From: Branchiostoma floridae
Lineage: Eukaryota; Chordata; Leptocardii; Amphioxiformes; Branchiostomatidae
DNA length: 64,000 nt
NCBI RefSeq assembly: GCF_000003815.2
Contig: NC_049986.1
Coordinates: forward strand, 24,194,188 to 24,258,187
Direction of reading: 5' to 3'
In this document: one piece after another, positions 55,501 through 64,000 of the stretch
How positions within the stretch are numbered: position 1 is the stretch's first letter
How the letters are laid out: each line of letters begins with the position of its first letter
Made by a program: the position numbers and the translations under genes
Notes under the pieces: generated by a model
What the model was told of the DNA's origin: nothing
Seen by the model: the letters and a program-made list of their open reading frames with translations, nothing else
Database searches by the model: none

Positions 55501-58183
55501 TTTATATCGAATGTTTCTAAGGAACATGTCTCCAACCTGCTCCATTTCTTATATCGGTTTGTCGAATATGCATTTGTGACTGTTGTCCTCAGCAGTCACT
55601 ACATGAATTTGAGCTCTTCTTGTACACTGTTGTATGTATTTATGTGATACTATAAAACATGCAATGCATGCATTCAAGTGTCTTTCTCTACTATAGCACT
55701 GAAGATAAAGCAATATTTTCTCTCAAACCGTAGGCTTAATATGTGGGGTGAGATTTCATTTTTCATTCATTCATTGGCTACAGGTTGCTGCTCAGAGAAT
55801 AACAACGGATTGAAAGGACGAAGGGAGGTAGTGAGCGAGGATGGTCTAGTTTCGCGCGTGCTGAGGGAAGAAGCAGCTGCAAGATGAAGCTAGAATTGAG
55901 AGCGTACCTTGTATGCAGAACACAGCTTTAACTGTAAAGATTAGCTTAATGTGTTAGCCTAACATGAACTTTTTTACGTTTCCTTTGATCAGCCTTTATT
56001 CCTGGAGCGGTTGGAAAGAAAAGAAATCGTTCAAATAGACAGATAACATACCAGAGGTGTTTGTCCGTTGTAGGAGTACAGTTTGCTCATTTAGCGGACT
56101 AACTCCTCTGACATGATACTAATACGTCTATTTGGCCCATTTCTCCTCTTCCAGCCGCTTTTGATAGTCGCAGCTTATCAATTGATCATGTATTTACTGA
56201 TAGCATCTACGAAAATTATCATCCCTTCATATTACCTAGATGAGTAAAATATACATTAGCTGCTTTCTATACACCGTGTCATGTATGTAGATGTTTGAAA
56301 GGAATACGCCTACCTTGTGAAAGGTGTCGCGCAAAATTGAACATCATAATCAAATCACTGGTGATTGTGTAATAATAGACTTTCAGAAAAAAAAACACCC
56401 TGACTACTACTGAGATTTTAAGGCAACGTATAAATACTCTTTCAAGCAGAGACTGAGTATAAATACTCCTTCAGGCAGAGGGACCATTCTCCTTCATGTT
56501 CCTCTATCAGGAAGAGTATAAATACTCTTTTTAGGCACAGGGTCCATCCTCCTTTGTGCAGAGTATTCATCCTCTATCAGAGTATAAATACTCTTCCCTA
56601 TCAGGCAGAGTATAAATACTCCTTCAGGCAGATGGACCATTCTCCTTCATGTAGAGTATTCATCCTCTATCAGGCAGAGTATAAATACTCTTTCAGGCAC
56701 ATGGTCCGTCCTCCTTTATGCAGAGTATTCATCCTCTATCAGAGTATAAATACTCTACCCTATCAGGCAGAGTATAAATACTCCTTCAGGCAGAGTATAA
56801 ATACTCTTTCGGACAGAGTATCCATCCTCCTTTACGCAGAGTATTTATACTCTATCAGAGTATATATCGTCCTCCAGCCGGAGTATATATCCTCCAAGCT
56901 GCTGGACAAAACTCTAATTCATTATATATCCTCGGTTAGGCTGGATTATTATTGATTTGTTTGAGTATATATACTCATCTAGTTGTGATTTTTTTAAGAA
57001 CGTTTCTTAAAAATGCAAATACCAAGTCATGAAGGCTGCATTTTGATAAAAAGAAAGGCTTAATTTTTGTGTTTTGAAGCCGAAAAAAGGGAACAAAATG
57101 GATTTTCCCTTATTATTTTGGATTCTGTTGTATCCAGGAAATTGATTTGCAATCTTACAATTTTCAGGTCACCAAGGTAAACCAGGTGAGAGGGGCGCGG
57201 CAGGTGCACCAGGTGTGCAGGGCCCTGCCGGACCTACAGGTGAGAAGGGAGACACAGGTGAGCGGGGACCGGCAGGTGAGACGGGCACACCTGGCGAGGA
57301 CGCACCTGCACCGACCGTCGTGGCGTTTTCCGTGGCGAGAACTGATGATATGGTGTCGTCGCCATCCTCCAACAAGGTTTTTAGAAACTATTTTTTCCAA
57401 CAGACATAGATAATCTGTGTGATGACACCGAAATACATTTACTTTTGAGAAGATCTTCTCTTTGTCTAGGGTAAGAAAATTCCCATATATTAATATGTCT
57501 TCCCTTTTTGACAGATTACAAACTGATAAAGATAAAGCTATAGTCTTACTACTACTACTGTATTAAACAAATACTAAACCTACAGTCTTAAGGGGCTTCA
57601 AACGTCAATTCATATCTTTTATTTCATGTTTGTAAATTTGCTTTGCTTGTATTTTATTCGTTGTATTCAGCTACCATTGTCTTTTTAAGACTTTACTTAG
57701 ATCAACTTTCAGCTGACATTTCACTTGTAAAGTCTAATGGTGATCTCAACAAACAAACAAAGAAAGAAACTGACGTTACTACCCTGAGAAATGTGGCAAT
57801 ATTCTGTGTTGGACTTTGTCCCTCAGGTGGTGACGTACAACGTGATTATAACCAACCTGGGCGATGGGTACGACAGGAGCACGGGCAAGTTCACGGCCAC
57901 GGTCGCGGGGACGTACTTCTTCACGTTCAACGGCATCACGTTCTTCCTTGACGACGCCAGCTACTACCTGCGGCTGGTGAAGGACGGGGAGTTCGTGGTC
58001 GGGCTGTACGAGAAGAACGGGCCGTTCGAGGAGCACCAGGCCAGCAGTAACAACGCCATCGTGCGGCTGGAGGCGGGAGAGCAGGTCTGGGTGGAGCTGG
58101 GAAAGGGAGGCCACGGTCTGCACAGTGCCTACCACCGGTATCTTACGTTTAACGGGTTCCTTATCGGTACAGGGCAGGAATAG
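43579..58183 (+). CDS. Secreted short-collagen C1q-domain protein 3, intron 1 carrying a giant palindrome
   Basis: Exons 43579-43759, 57168-57376 and 57827-58183; 248 residues. Signal peptide MAHTGVLVAVLAVLGSMTTQ, SCSRVY, NIT site, Gly-X-Y stretch starting GPAGHKGDMG and continuing PGVQGPAGPTGEKGDTGERG, then C1q domain (TVVAFSVART, TYNVIITNLGDGYD, TYFFTFNGI, QVWVELGKGG) ending LTFNGFLIGTGQE. Unlike genes 1 and 2, the second intron is phase 0 before VVTYN, and the intron near the C-terminus is absent. The donor gttttt at 57377 is weak. Exon 1 and exon 2 are 13.4 kb apart because of the element at 44197-57129; phase 1 joining and homology with genes 1 and 2 support the pairing. Confidence 0.82.
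43760..44196 (+). other. Start of C1q gene 3 intron 1
   Basis: Single-copy AT-rich intron sequence ending in GTAT at the border of the palindromic element. No gene seen. Confidence 0.7.
44340..44610. repeat. Left-arm satellite of GAGTATAAATACTC motif
   Basis: Short array of GAGTATAAATACTC, its own complement apart from the central bases, plus GAGGATGAATACTCTGCATA-like units, close to the outer end of the left arm. Confidence 0.85.
45020..45229 (-). other. Left-arm ORF pairing with 55678-55887
   Basis: 69 codons starting MSFSTIALKIKQYFL in both arms; two residues differ near the C-terminus. No family recognised. Confidence 0.25.
46419..46864 (-). other. Left-arm overlapping ORFs pairing with 54021-54466
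   Basis: Two overlapping frames (77 codons beginning MHINFKITKSCYTF, 92 codons beginning MHCLVERPSYNVPR) are open in both arms. Identity follows from the inverted repeat, so it is not evidence of coding by itself. Confidence 0.2.
47163..47384 (-). other. Left-arm ORF pairing with 53501-53722
   Basis: 73 codons beginning MQQKCFMSPKTKRPRRPAIR, identical in both arms. The basic N-terminal KTKRPRR stretch could be a nuclear localisation signal, and the ATG lies just after an AACAAAG|AT-like site. No family recognised. This is the best protein-like ORF of the element, with the next one. Confidence 0.3.
47743..47991 (-). other. Left-arm ORF pairing with 52883-53143
   Basis: 82 codons in the left arm and 86 in the right; the difference is a 12-bp in-frame indel. 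It contains YPLRFACQEIERLSPGVNKP and FQYLAMSAFMSEHSG. A further protein-like frame (DFEVTKRIPVIGHRGRSNVA) follows at 47522-47713 and its right-arm counterpart. No family recognised. Confidence 0.3.
48304..49094 (+). other. Left-arm inner ORFs pairing with 51809-52374
   Basis: Several overlapping short frames (beginning MELSIQKQACIARN, MIKCSSYLLQQG and MTQACLTRPYSSSR) that are matched in the right arm on the opposite strand. They read toward the centre. A C-tract at 48368-48379 is a G-tract in the right arm. Coding status doubtful. Confidence 0.2.
49622..51310. other. Spacer of the palindrome
   Basis: Unique DNA between the arms. A diverged inverted similarity remains: GCAGCCC...GAACT...TTCC.CAG.GGCAGG and TTTTCAGGGGTTGTACA near 50402-50518 are matched in inverse around 50960-51155. 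The 125-codon ORF at 51165-50788 spans a MITE insertion and is unlikely to be a gene. Confidence 0.5.
51007..51094. mobile_element. 88-bp hairpin MITE with 9-bp target duplication
   Basis: Begins TAGCCTGG and ends CCAGGCTA with complementary halves, flanked by AGGAATGTC at 50998-51006 and 51095-51103. Same family as 28148-28225. Confidence 0.88.
52883..53143 (+). other. Right-arm ORF pairing with 47743-47991
   Basis: 86 codons; extra VPAS-like residues relative to the left arm. Reads outward, in the same direction as the host C1q gene. Confidence 0.3.
53501..53722 (+). other. Right-arm ORF pairing with 47163-47384
   Basis: Identical 73-codon frame beginning MQQKCFMSPKTKRPRR. Confidence 0.3.
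55678..55887 (+). other. Right-arm ORF pairing with 45020-45229
   Basis: 69 codons; differs from the left-arm copy by two residues (SKDGLVSLVL versus SEDGLVSRVL). Confidence 0.25.
56420..56900. repeat. Right-arm satellite of GAGTATAAATACTC motif, expanded
   Basis: About ten GAGTATAAATACTC or GAGTATTTATACTC motifs, spaced by CTTCAGGCAGA, CTATCAGGCAGA and CCTCCTTTATGCAGAGTATT-like linkers. The array is longer than its left-arm counterpart, and about 130 bp of adjacent unique sequence (56285-56415) has no match in the left arm. Confidence 0.88.
57377..57826 (+). other. Intron 2 of C1q gene 3
   Basis: AT-rich intron with acceptor ttgtccctcag at 57826. No other feature seen. Confidence 0.7.
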
Positions 58184-59660
58184 CGACACAGTGCGGACAC
58201 AGTTTGTCCTGCAGCCTACAGTCTGCACACTGCCTACCATCGATACAGGACAGTAGTAATAGCGCCACCATGCGGCACAGTCTGTATACTGCATATCATC
58301 GGCATCTCACGTTTAACGGGTTCCTCATCGGTACAGGGAAGTAGTATCAGCGCCACCATACGGACACATTTTGTAATGCAGCTAAGGTACATCCTTAACA
58401 GTAATGTAGCAGTAACTGTTTCACTATGCGGCACAGTCTGCACACTGCCTACCATTGGTACAGGACAGTAGTAATAGCGGCACCATGCGGCACAGTCTGC
58501 ACAGTGCCTACCATCGGTACCTCACTTTTAACGGGTTTCTCATCGGTACAGGACAGTAATAGCGACACAGTGCGGACTCAGTTTGTCCTACAGCTTCAGC
58601 ACAGCCTTAACAGTAGTACTAGTACTTGTGTAGCAGTAATAACAGTGTCATCATGTGGACACAGACTGCACACTGCTTACCATCGGTATCTCACGTTTAA
58701 CGGATTCCTCAACGGTACAGGGCAGCAGTAACAGCGCCACCATGCGGCCACGGTCTGCACACTGCATATCATCGGTATCTCACTTTTAACGGGTTCCTCA
58801 TTGGTACAGGACAGTAGTAATAGCGCCACCCTGCGGCACGGTCTGCACACTGCCTACCATCGGCATCTCACGATTAACGGGTTTCTCATCGGTACAGGGC
58901 AGTAATAGCGCTACCATGCGGACACATTTTGTACTGATGCTTCCACCGCTACCTAACGCTTAACGGGTTTCTCATGGGTACAGAATGACGGCATCACCAT
59001 ACGGAAATAGTTTGTACTGTAGCTTTCACCGATACCCTATACATGCATTCAGGTCGAAGAACACAGTATTCATGCGCGACCCAAAATGTCAATGACGTAG
59101 GGGTAAAAAGTAGTGCGGCCGTAATCAGGAAGCGTCTTTAAACACGAAACGTCAAAGACAGCGGACATGAACTGCTATATTTTAGAATAATGAGTCGACT
59201 TTCAGATCGTAAGTATAAGATCATGACGTTTGCCCATTCGATATATTGATCATGATGCGCGTGACCTTTACAGTTGACTGCCTGGATGAGTCGACTGCGG
59301 TTCCGTATGAACCCACATGGCCCTATTTCAAAGATTGCGCCAAATCTTAAAAAATTATAACTTTTTTGCATTTCAGTTTTTATTTTGTAGATTATACCCT
59401 CAACTTCACCATTATTTGTTTGTCGGGCTTCTTAACTGCACCTTGGCATGACTTTATCCGCGTCGATGTCAGTCACCTTGTGATTCTTAACTATAGGAAT
59501 CCCCATAGGCCTAAACTGTGTTCTACTACCTTTATTGAACCGGGTTTCTCCTGAGGACAGATTGCACTGTAGTAACAACGTTTCCATACGGACACAGTTT
59601 GTGTGTTGTAGTTTCCACAGAATTCTAAAGTTTGACGGTTTTCTTATCGGTACAGATTGT
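58184..59660 (+). repeat. Tandem array of the C1q gene 3 terminal segment
   Basis: About eight irregular copies of the last coding bases plus flanking GCGCCACCATGCGG-like sequence run to about 59035, with one more decayed copy at 59575-59660. Two copies remain open and end in a stop: 58495-58560 reads HSAYHRYLTFNGFLIGTGQ then TAA, and about 58670-58732 reads YHRYLTFNGFLNGTGQQ then TAA. Confidence 0.9.
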
Positions 59661-60339
59661 CTCTAGAATCTAGCTTAATTCTAACAGAAGGTCATGAACG
59701 CCAGGCTAAGTTTCTGTTGAATGTCTGAATTCATTTTTCTCACCACCCAATTGTCTCGACATGCTTTCTTTGTTTCAAAGTGAAATTGACAGTGAAGTTT
59801 TTTTTTTGCATATAGACTGTAAACTGATTCTGGCATCCTGCATTTTAGTTTTTACGATCAGATTTTACATTGCAAAGTAAGATATTGAAATTTTCAGCAT
59901 TCTCTCAACAATAACTCATAGCCATTGTAAATGTCGAGTCGTTCCTCTGTGGTGAGATCAGAAGAGACTTGATTCCATTGAAAGGCGCTAGTAACCCGTA
60001 CAGTCATGACTTGGTAAAAAAAGGAAATAAAGAAAAGTACAAAGTGAGCAGGCTATCAAGCTTTATTCTGTCATAAATGGAAAACATGTCGAATAGATAT
60101 GGCAGAGCTGCGAATAAAGTCATGTATCTAAGCGTACAAATAGACAGCTCTGCAATATACACAAATAGAATTAATCAGTTTTAAGATATTGAACACAATT
60201 TCCCTCTCACTGCATATACAAAATGGCAATATCTTTATTTGCCAAGAGAAGACCTATCTCTTCTACAGGCTGCTTTATATATGCACAGTATATAGGAACT
60301 GCGCCACAGAAACTAGACGGTTTTCTGCGTAGACTGTTT
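59661..60339. other. Gene-free stretch between convergent genes
   Basis: AT-rich. AATAAA at about 60026 (+ strand) may end C1q gene 3. The right part is probably 3' UTR of the - strand TPR gene. Confidence 0.45.
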
Positions 60340-61977
60340 CTACAGACTATCCAGTCCTTTGGCAATGTCCTCCTGTTTTTGTTTGTTTCCTGTCTCCTTG
60401 GCGATGGTCAGCGCTGATTGATAGTGAGATCTTGCTAGGTCCGGTTTACCCAGTGCCTTGTAGGAACCAGCCATATTCTCATGTGCTGTGAGTAGGTACG
60501 CCTTGTCTCCTATTTCCTGTCGTATTTTCAGTTCCTGTTTCACTGACTCCAAAGCTGTCCCATACTCCCCCATTCCATACTGCGCCTGTCCCAGACCGTT
60601 GTACATCAGCCCCTCCCAATGCCTGTCCCCTAACTGCCTGGCTAGTGCGAGAGCCTGTTCATAAAACTGAATGACTGTAGTTGGGGAATTGAATTGGTCC
60701 CTCTGCATCTCACCCATGTAGAAGTAAACCTCCATCTGTCCATGTAGATCCCCTGTCTGCTGTGCCATCTGTAAGGCTGTGTCGAAGTGGGATGTTGCTT
60801 GGTCCATTTTACCCAATAAGCTGTACACATTGCCCACGTGTATGTGTGCTGTCACCTGGTGTTTATTGTCTCCTCTTTCTTCACTCAGTTCTAGGCCCAT
60901 CAGATGCCACTCCAGGGCTGCTGCATACTCTTTAACGGCATCGTGGGCCAGTCCCAGTTTGTTGTAAGCCAGTCCCTCCTCACGCCTGTCCCCCAACTGC
61001 CTGGCCAGTGCCAGATACTGTTCATAATACCGTATGGCTGTACGTGGGGAGTGGAGTTGTTCCCTCTGCATGTCACCAATCCAGTAGTAAACCCTCATCT
61101 GTCCATGTAGATCCCCTGTCTGCTGTGCCATCTGTAAGGCTGTGCTGAAGTGGGATTTCGCCTGGTCCAGTTTACCCAGTAACCTGTATGTATCTCCCAT
61201 ATTTATGTGTTGTGTTATCTGTGCTTTTTTGTCACCATCATCTTTTTGTATGTTCAGGGATTTCTGGTACCACTCCAGAGCCTCATGTAACTCTCCCTTC
61301 TTATCATGGGCGCGTCCCAATCGGTTGTAAGCCAGTCCCTCCTCACGCCTGTCCCCCAAATGCCTGGCTAGTGTGAGGTACTGTTCATAGTACTGGATGG
61401 CTGTACGTGGGGAGTGGAGTTGGTCCTGTATCTCACCCATGTAGAAGTAAACCCTCATCTGTCCATGTAGATCGCCAGTCTGCTGTGCCATCTGTAAGGC
61501 TGTGCTGAAGTGATGAGTAGCCGCATCGGTTTTCTCAAGTAGCAGACACGTTTTAGCCACATCAATGTGTGTTGTTATCAGGTTTGCCGTGTCTCCTCTG
61601 GCGTGTTGTATCTCCAGGTCCTGCAGGAACCGCTCCAAGGCTGACTCGTACTCCCCCTTCTCGTAATGAGACAATCCCAGTCGGTGGTAATCCTGTTCTT
61701 CCTCATTCTTGCCCATGAACTGCCAAATTAGTGCCAGAAGCAGAAGAAGAATGAGAACGTAAGTAACTATGCTAACCATTGATCTGTAGACATGTCCCAC
61801 ATTTGATAGTTGTGTCTGTTTTGTCTTGTCTCCGCTTTCTTGGGTTTTCTGTATATCCGTCTGTTTCCGCTCCGAAGTTGCCACCCTATTCTGAACGGTC
61901 TCAGAAGCTTGTCGATGCCTTTTGTAAACATGCCTCTCTCTTTCCTGCACCTCCGAATCCCTGTCTGGAGTCGACAT
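60340..61977 (-). CDS. Membrane-anchored TPR-repeat protein, 545 residues
   Basis: A single open frame from ATG 61977 to the stop at 60340. Residues 1-66 are charged and basic (RERHVYKRHRQASE). A hydrophobic segment at about 67-88 (VSIVTYVLILLLLLALIWQF) is a probable signal anchor. From about 95 there are tandem TPRs that share blocks with the 982-residue protein (LHSPRTAIQYYEQYL, LGDRREEGLAYNRLG, TALQMAQQTGDLHGQMRVY). Topology is inferred: basic N-terminus inside and TPRs outside would be type II, but a cytosolic TPR domain on an internal membrane is also possible. A 3' splice site (ttttttacag) sits two bases before the ATG, so a 5' UTR intron is likely. Partner unknown. Confidence 0.83.
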   Translation of the reverse strand: MSTPDRDSEVQERERHVYKRHRQASETVQNRVATSERKQTDIQKTQESGDKTKQTQLSNVGHVYRSMVSIVTYVLILLLLLALIWQFMGKNEEEQDYHRLGLSHYEKGEYESALERFLQDLEIQHARGDTANLITTHIDVAKTCLLLEKTDAATHHFSTALQMAQQTGDLHGQMRVYFYMGEIQDQLHSPRTAIQYYEQYLTLARHLGDRREEGLAYNRLGRAHDKKGELHEALEWYQKSLNIQKDDGDKKAQITQHINMGDTYRLLGKLDQAKSHFSTALQMAQQTGDLHGQMRVYYWIGDMQREQLHSPRTAIRYYEQYLALARQLGDRREEGLAYNKLGLAHDAVKEYAAALEWHLMGLELSEERGDNKHQVTAHIHVGNVYSLLGKMDQATSHFDTALQMAQQTGDLHGQMEVYFYMGEMQRDQFNSPTTVIQFYEQALALARQLGDRHWEGLMYNGLGQAQYGMGEYGTALESVKQELKIRQEIGDKAYLLTAHENMAGSYKALGKPDLARSHYQSALTIAKETGNKQKQEDIAKGLDSL

Positions 61978-61979
61978 CT

Positions 61980-62786
61980 CTGTAAAAAACGATACAGTGC
62001 AATGTATCTAATTATCATAGATGCTACACAAGATGATGATTAGCGTTAATGCGATTTGATATATTAATCCTGCAGTTTCTTGTAGATTAAGAACAACTTT
62101 AAGTTATCATACGGTACCGTAATGCCAGTGCTCAAGTGCGTCTTGCGTCTATTAATTGGTATCTATTTACACTCGGATCTGATAAATAATCTATGAATCC
62201 TGCTCGCACAGACCTTACAACAGACACACTTGTTTACATCAAGATCGGAATGCTACATGGACATAGGTCGGGGAATTTGCCACGTCATACGGTTGGCCAT
62301 CTGTAGTCATGTCACGGGATGTTGACTTGTACCATTCTGGTCGACTATGGCTCTCCTCTCATAGACTAACTATATTCACCCTAAAAGAACAAAAATGTCC
62401 TCAGACGGCTGTTGTACGTACGTTGACAGGACGATTACATTAAAAGATGCATGTCTGTACCCAGAATGTTGTGGGCCGTTCAGAATTATATGCATATGTG
62501 CACTGGCGCTGAACACTGCGCACAGGGTTTTACTAACAGTAATGATAGTGTGAATTCTGTAAATTAGAGTAGTACTTATTCCACCAATCTCGTATAGATT
62601 TCGCAAATTCTAAATACTAATTAGGCACCCCAGGTTATCAAGAAATCTAAAGTATTAAAAGGGAGGGGGGCAACTTTCACTGTACAGTTCTGAAAGTGTT
62701 GCTTCATTTTCTGTGTAATGACGCTTCATGTAACTAATATCAACACCTAACATCTACCCTAATAGAAGCAGATAGAATATTTCAAC
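61980..62786 (-). other. Probable 5' UTR intron of the second TPR gene
   Basis: AT-rich, without coding signs on either strand. Confidence 0.4.
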
Positions 62787-62792
62787 TTACAA

Positions 62793-62890
62793 ACCTCCAC
62801 AGATGTTGCTACTTTCCGAGCAGCAATGAGCTGTCTGTATTCTGAGAGTACACACTTGGGAAGATGGCGGACCGGCCAAGTATAAACAAG
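62793..62890 (-). promoter_or_regulatory. Probable noncoding first exon and promoter of the second TPR gene
   Basis: On the - strand, a block ending AACATCTGTGGAGGTTT is followed by donor GTAAGT (about 62792-62787), which could splice to the acceptor just before the ATG at 61977. Inference from splice signals only. Confidence 0.35.
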
Positions 62891-63486
62891 TTGTTCCACT
62901 TGTTACCGGAGGCTATGTCGGTACTGTTGTTGGCCGTACACAAATTGTCTCGTGCTGTGGGATGGCAGGACCGTCACTTGTATATGTACTCAGTTGTATA
63001 GAGCGTATAGAGCGATAGTGGGAAACGTTCAAGAGCTGTATAGTACCAGTTGAGTAAGGTGCTTGCCTATTACTTAGTCCACGTTCAACCCCAGGGTTTG
63101 CAAAATAGTTTCAAGGCAGATTTATCCAAATTAAGTCGCGATTTAATGTGGCCATGACTTAACGTACCCAAGTCACATTGAAACCGATTCTACACCAAAC
63201 CACATCCCTGGGTAGTTTTGGGCGATGTAAATAGTTTTTAATCATTTTTGACAGGATTAACATGGAAATTTACATAACTCGGCGACAGAATTACCCAACC
63301 CCAGCAGTACAGTTCCGTTTTTGCTTAACTTAGTTAGTTTTCCTAAATAGGATCGTATGTCAACTTCTATCAAAATCTTTTCATCATCTTACCACCATCA
63401 CTACTGTGTGTGCCATAAGCCAGTATTGTATTGTCGTTTGATTCGTCTGATGATGATGATAATGATTCGTCTGATACAAAAACAGC
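62891..63486. other. Flank of the second TPR gene; no gene seen
   Basis: Probable upstream region. A short GATGATGATGATAATGAT tract lies near 63449. Confidence 0.5.
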
Positions 63487-63614
63487 GGACCGTTTGACGA
63501 GCATCAGTTCAACAGCAACAACGCCACCTTGCGGCCGGATGAGGGAGAGCAGGTCTGGAAGGAGCTGGAAACCACAGTTTGCACACGGCCCACGACCGCT
63601 ATCTCATTTAAACA
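63487..63614 (+). pseudogene. Decayed C1q-domain exon fragment
   Basis: GGACCGTTTGACGAGCATCA, AACAGCAACAACGCCA, GAGGGAGAGCAGGTCTGG and CGACCGCTATCTCATTT match, in order, C1q gene 3 exon 3 at about 58019-58148. The frame is shifted and no collagen or signal exon is found nearby. Confidence 0.75.
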
Positions 63615-63811
63615 TTCTAACGTTTTTCATTTTTACAGGTGAATGCAAAAAGATGTATGTGCGGTGGGTTAAAATAAGCGTAAAAAGCGTTTTACTGGGA
63701 AATGATTGCATTTTGGAGCTGGAAACTACCATTAGGGTTCTGGCTATTACAAAATTAGGCTTTTAGTCATGCTTGGAGTGTCCTGGATAGTCTAGAATTA
63801 GTGTAGTTTTG

Positions 63812-64000
63812 ATTAGGGGTGGGAACCCGACCAGAAAATTCAGGTACAGGTACGGTTCAGGTTCAGAGGATCAGGTCCGGAACTGAACCTGGGCCTAATT
63901 ATCTGTAAACGTGGTGAATGGGTGATACTAAAAACAATGGTTCATTTCGCTTCAGAGGATTCTTTAAAATTCAATCTTTATGTAAAAAACAAGAAGCAAG
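63812..64000 (+). repeat. Dispersed repeat, copy 3, cut by window end
   Basis: GATTAGGGGTGGGAACCCGA, GGTCCGGAACTGAACCTGG and ACAATGGTTCATTTCGCT match the start of the repeat at 28094-28350. Confidence 0.75.

Larger units (their letters stand above)
44197..57129. mobile_element. 12.9-kb palindromic element with about 5.4-5.8-kb inverted arms
   Basis: The left arm 44197-49621 and right arm 51311-57129 are near-identical inverted copies, starting AACAGAATCCAAAATAATAA at the left and ending with its complement at the right. The spacer is 49622-51310. Both borders carry GTAT (44193-44196 and 57130-57133), as for a 4-bp target duplication. The arms differ by scattered substitutions and indels, including about 420 bp extra in the right outer satellite. 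Matching small ORFs occur in both arms, most reading outward. I recognise no transposase, polymerase or integrase. It could be a foldback-type or large-TIR transposon, an inverted segmental duplication, or an assembly join of two haplotypes. Confidence 0.75.

Noticed and set aside
44197-57129. Known transposon class or integrated virus as the source of the palindrome
   Set aside because: No transposase, integrase, polymerase, capsid or helicase motif was found in any frame I read. The short protein-like frames are too few to name a source.

Overview
The window looks like nuclear DNA of a cephalochordate (amphioxus, Branchiostoma-like). Genes are split by AG/GT introns, and intergenic and intronic DNA is packed with MITEs, tRNA-derived SINE-like units and microsatellites. 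The gene content (CEP350, short-collagen C1q-domain proteins, TPR arrays, a Ly6/uPAR-type protein) fits a deuterostome with lineage-specific families. The organism call is inference; no database search was possible.

Layout. (1) 1-14.7 kb, + strand: the last ten coding exons and 3' region of a CEP350/CAP350 orthologue, including its CAP-Gly domain. (2) 14.8-16.2 kb: a promoter- or LTR-like block and repeats. (3) 16.2-18.5 kb, - strand: a three-exon Ly6/uPAR-domain gene with a possible + strand Cys-rich exon pair inside its first intron. (4) 18.5-30 kb: mostly repeats (SINE-like unit, TTAA-flanked element nested in a MITE, mini-hairpins with target-site duplications), with one weak multi-exon candidate. 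(5) 30-34 kb, + strand: a 982-residue TPR protein. (6) 36.5-58.2 kb: three secreted collagen/C1q-domain genes, two on the - strand and a third divergent on the + strand. Intron 1 of the third holds a 12.9-kb palindromic element (44197-57129, arms about 5.4 and 5.8 kb, flanked by GTAT). (7) 60.3-62.9 kb, - strand: a second, membrane-anchored TPR protein. (8) 63.5 kb: a decayed C1q exon fragment, then a dispersed repeat cut by the window end.

Two patterns stand out. First, the giant inverted repeat in the C1q gene: its arms carry matching sets of small ORFs and its outer edges carry arrays of a palindromic TATA-containing motif. Second, exon edges are repeatedly copied in tandem. CEP350 has about five copies of its C-terminal 34-codon cassette after the stop codon, most still open. 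All three C1q genes are followed by arrays of the last C1q beta-strand segment plus stop codon. Three CEP350 3' splice sites have tandem decoy copies in the preceding intron, two of which would lead to early stop codons.

The C1q proteins are probably secreted pattern-recognition or matrix trimers, the Ly6/uPAR protein is probably GPI-anchored, and CEP350 acts at centrosomes and microtubules. The two TPR proteins are probably scaffolds of unknown partner. Nothing in the window suggests operon-like linkage beyond local gene duplication.
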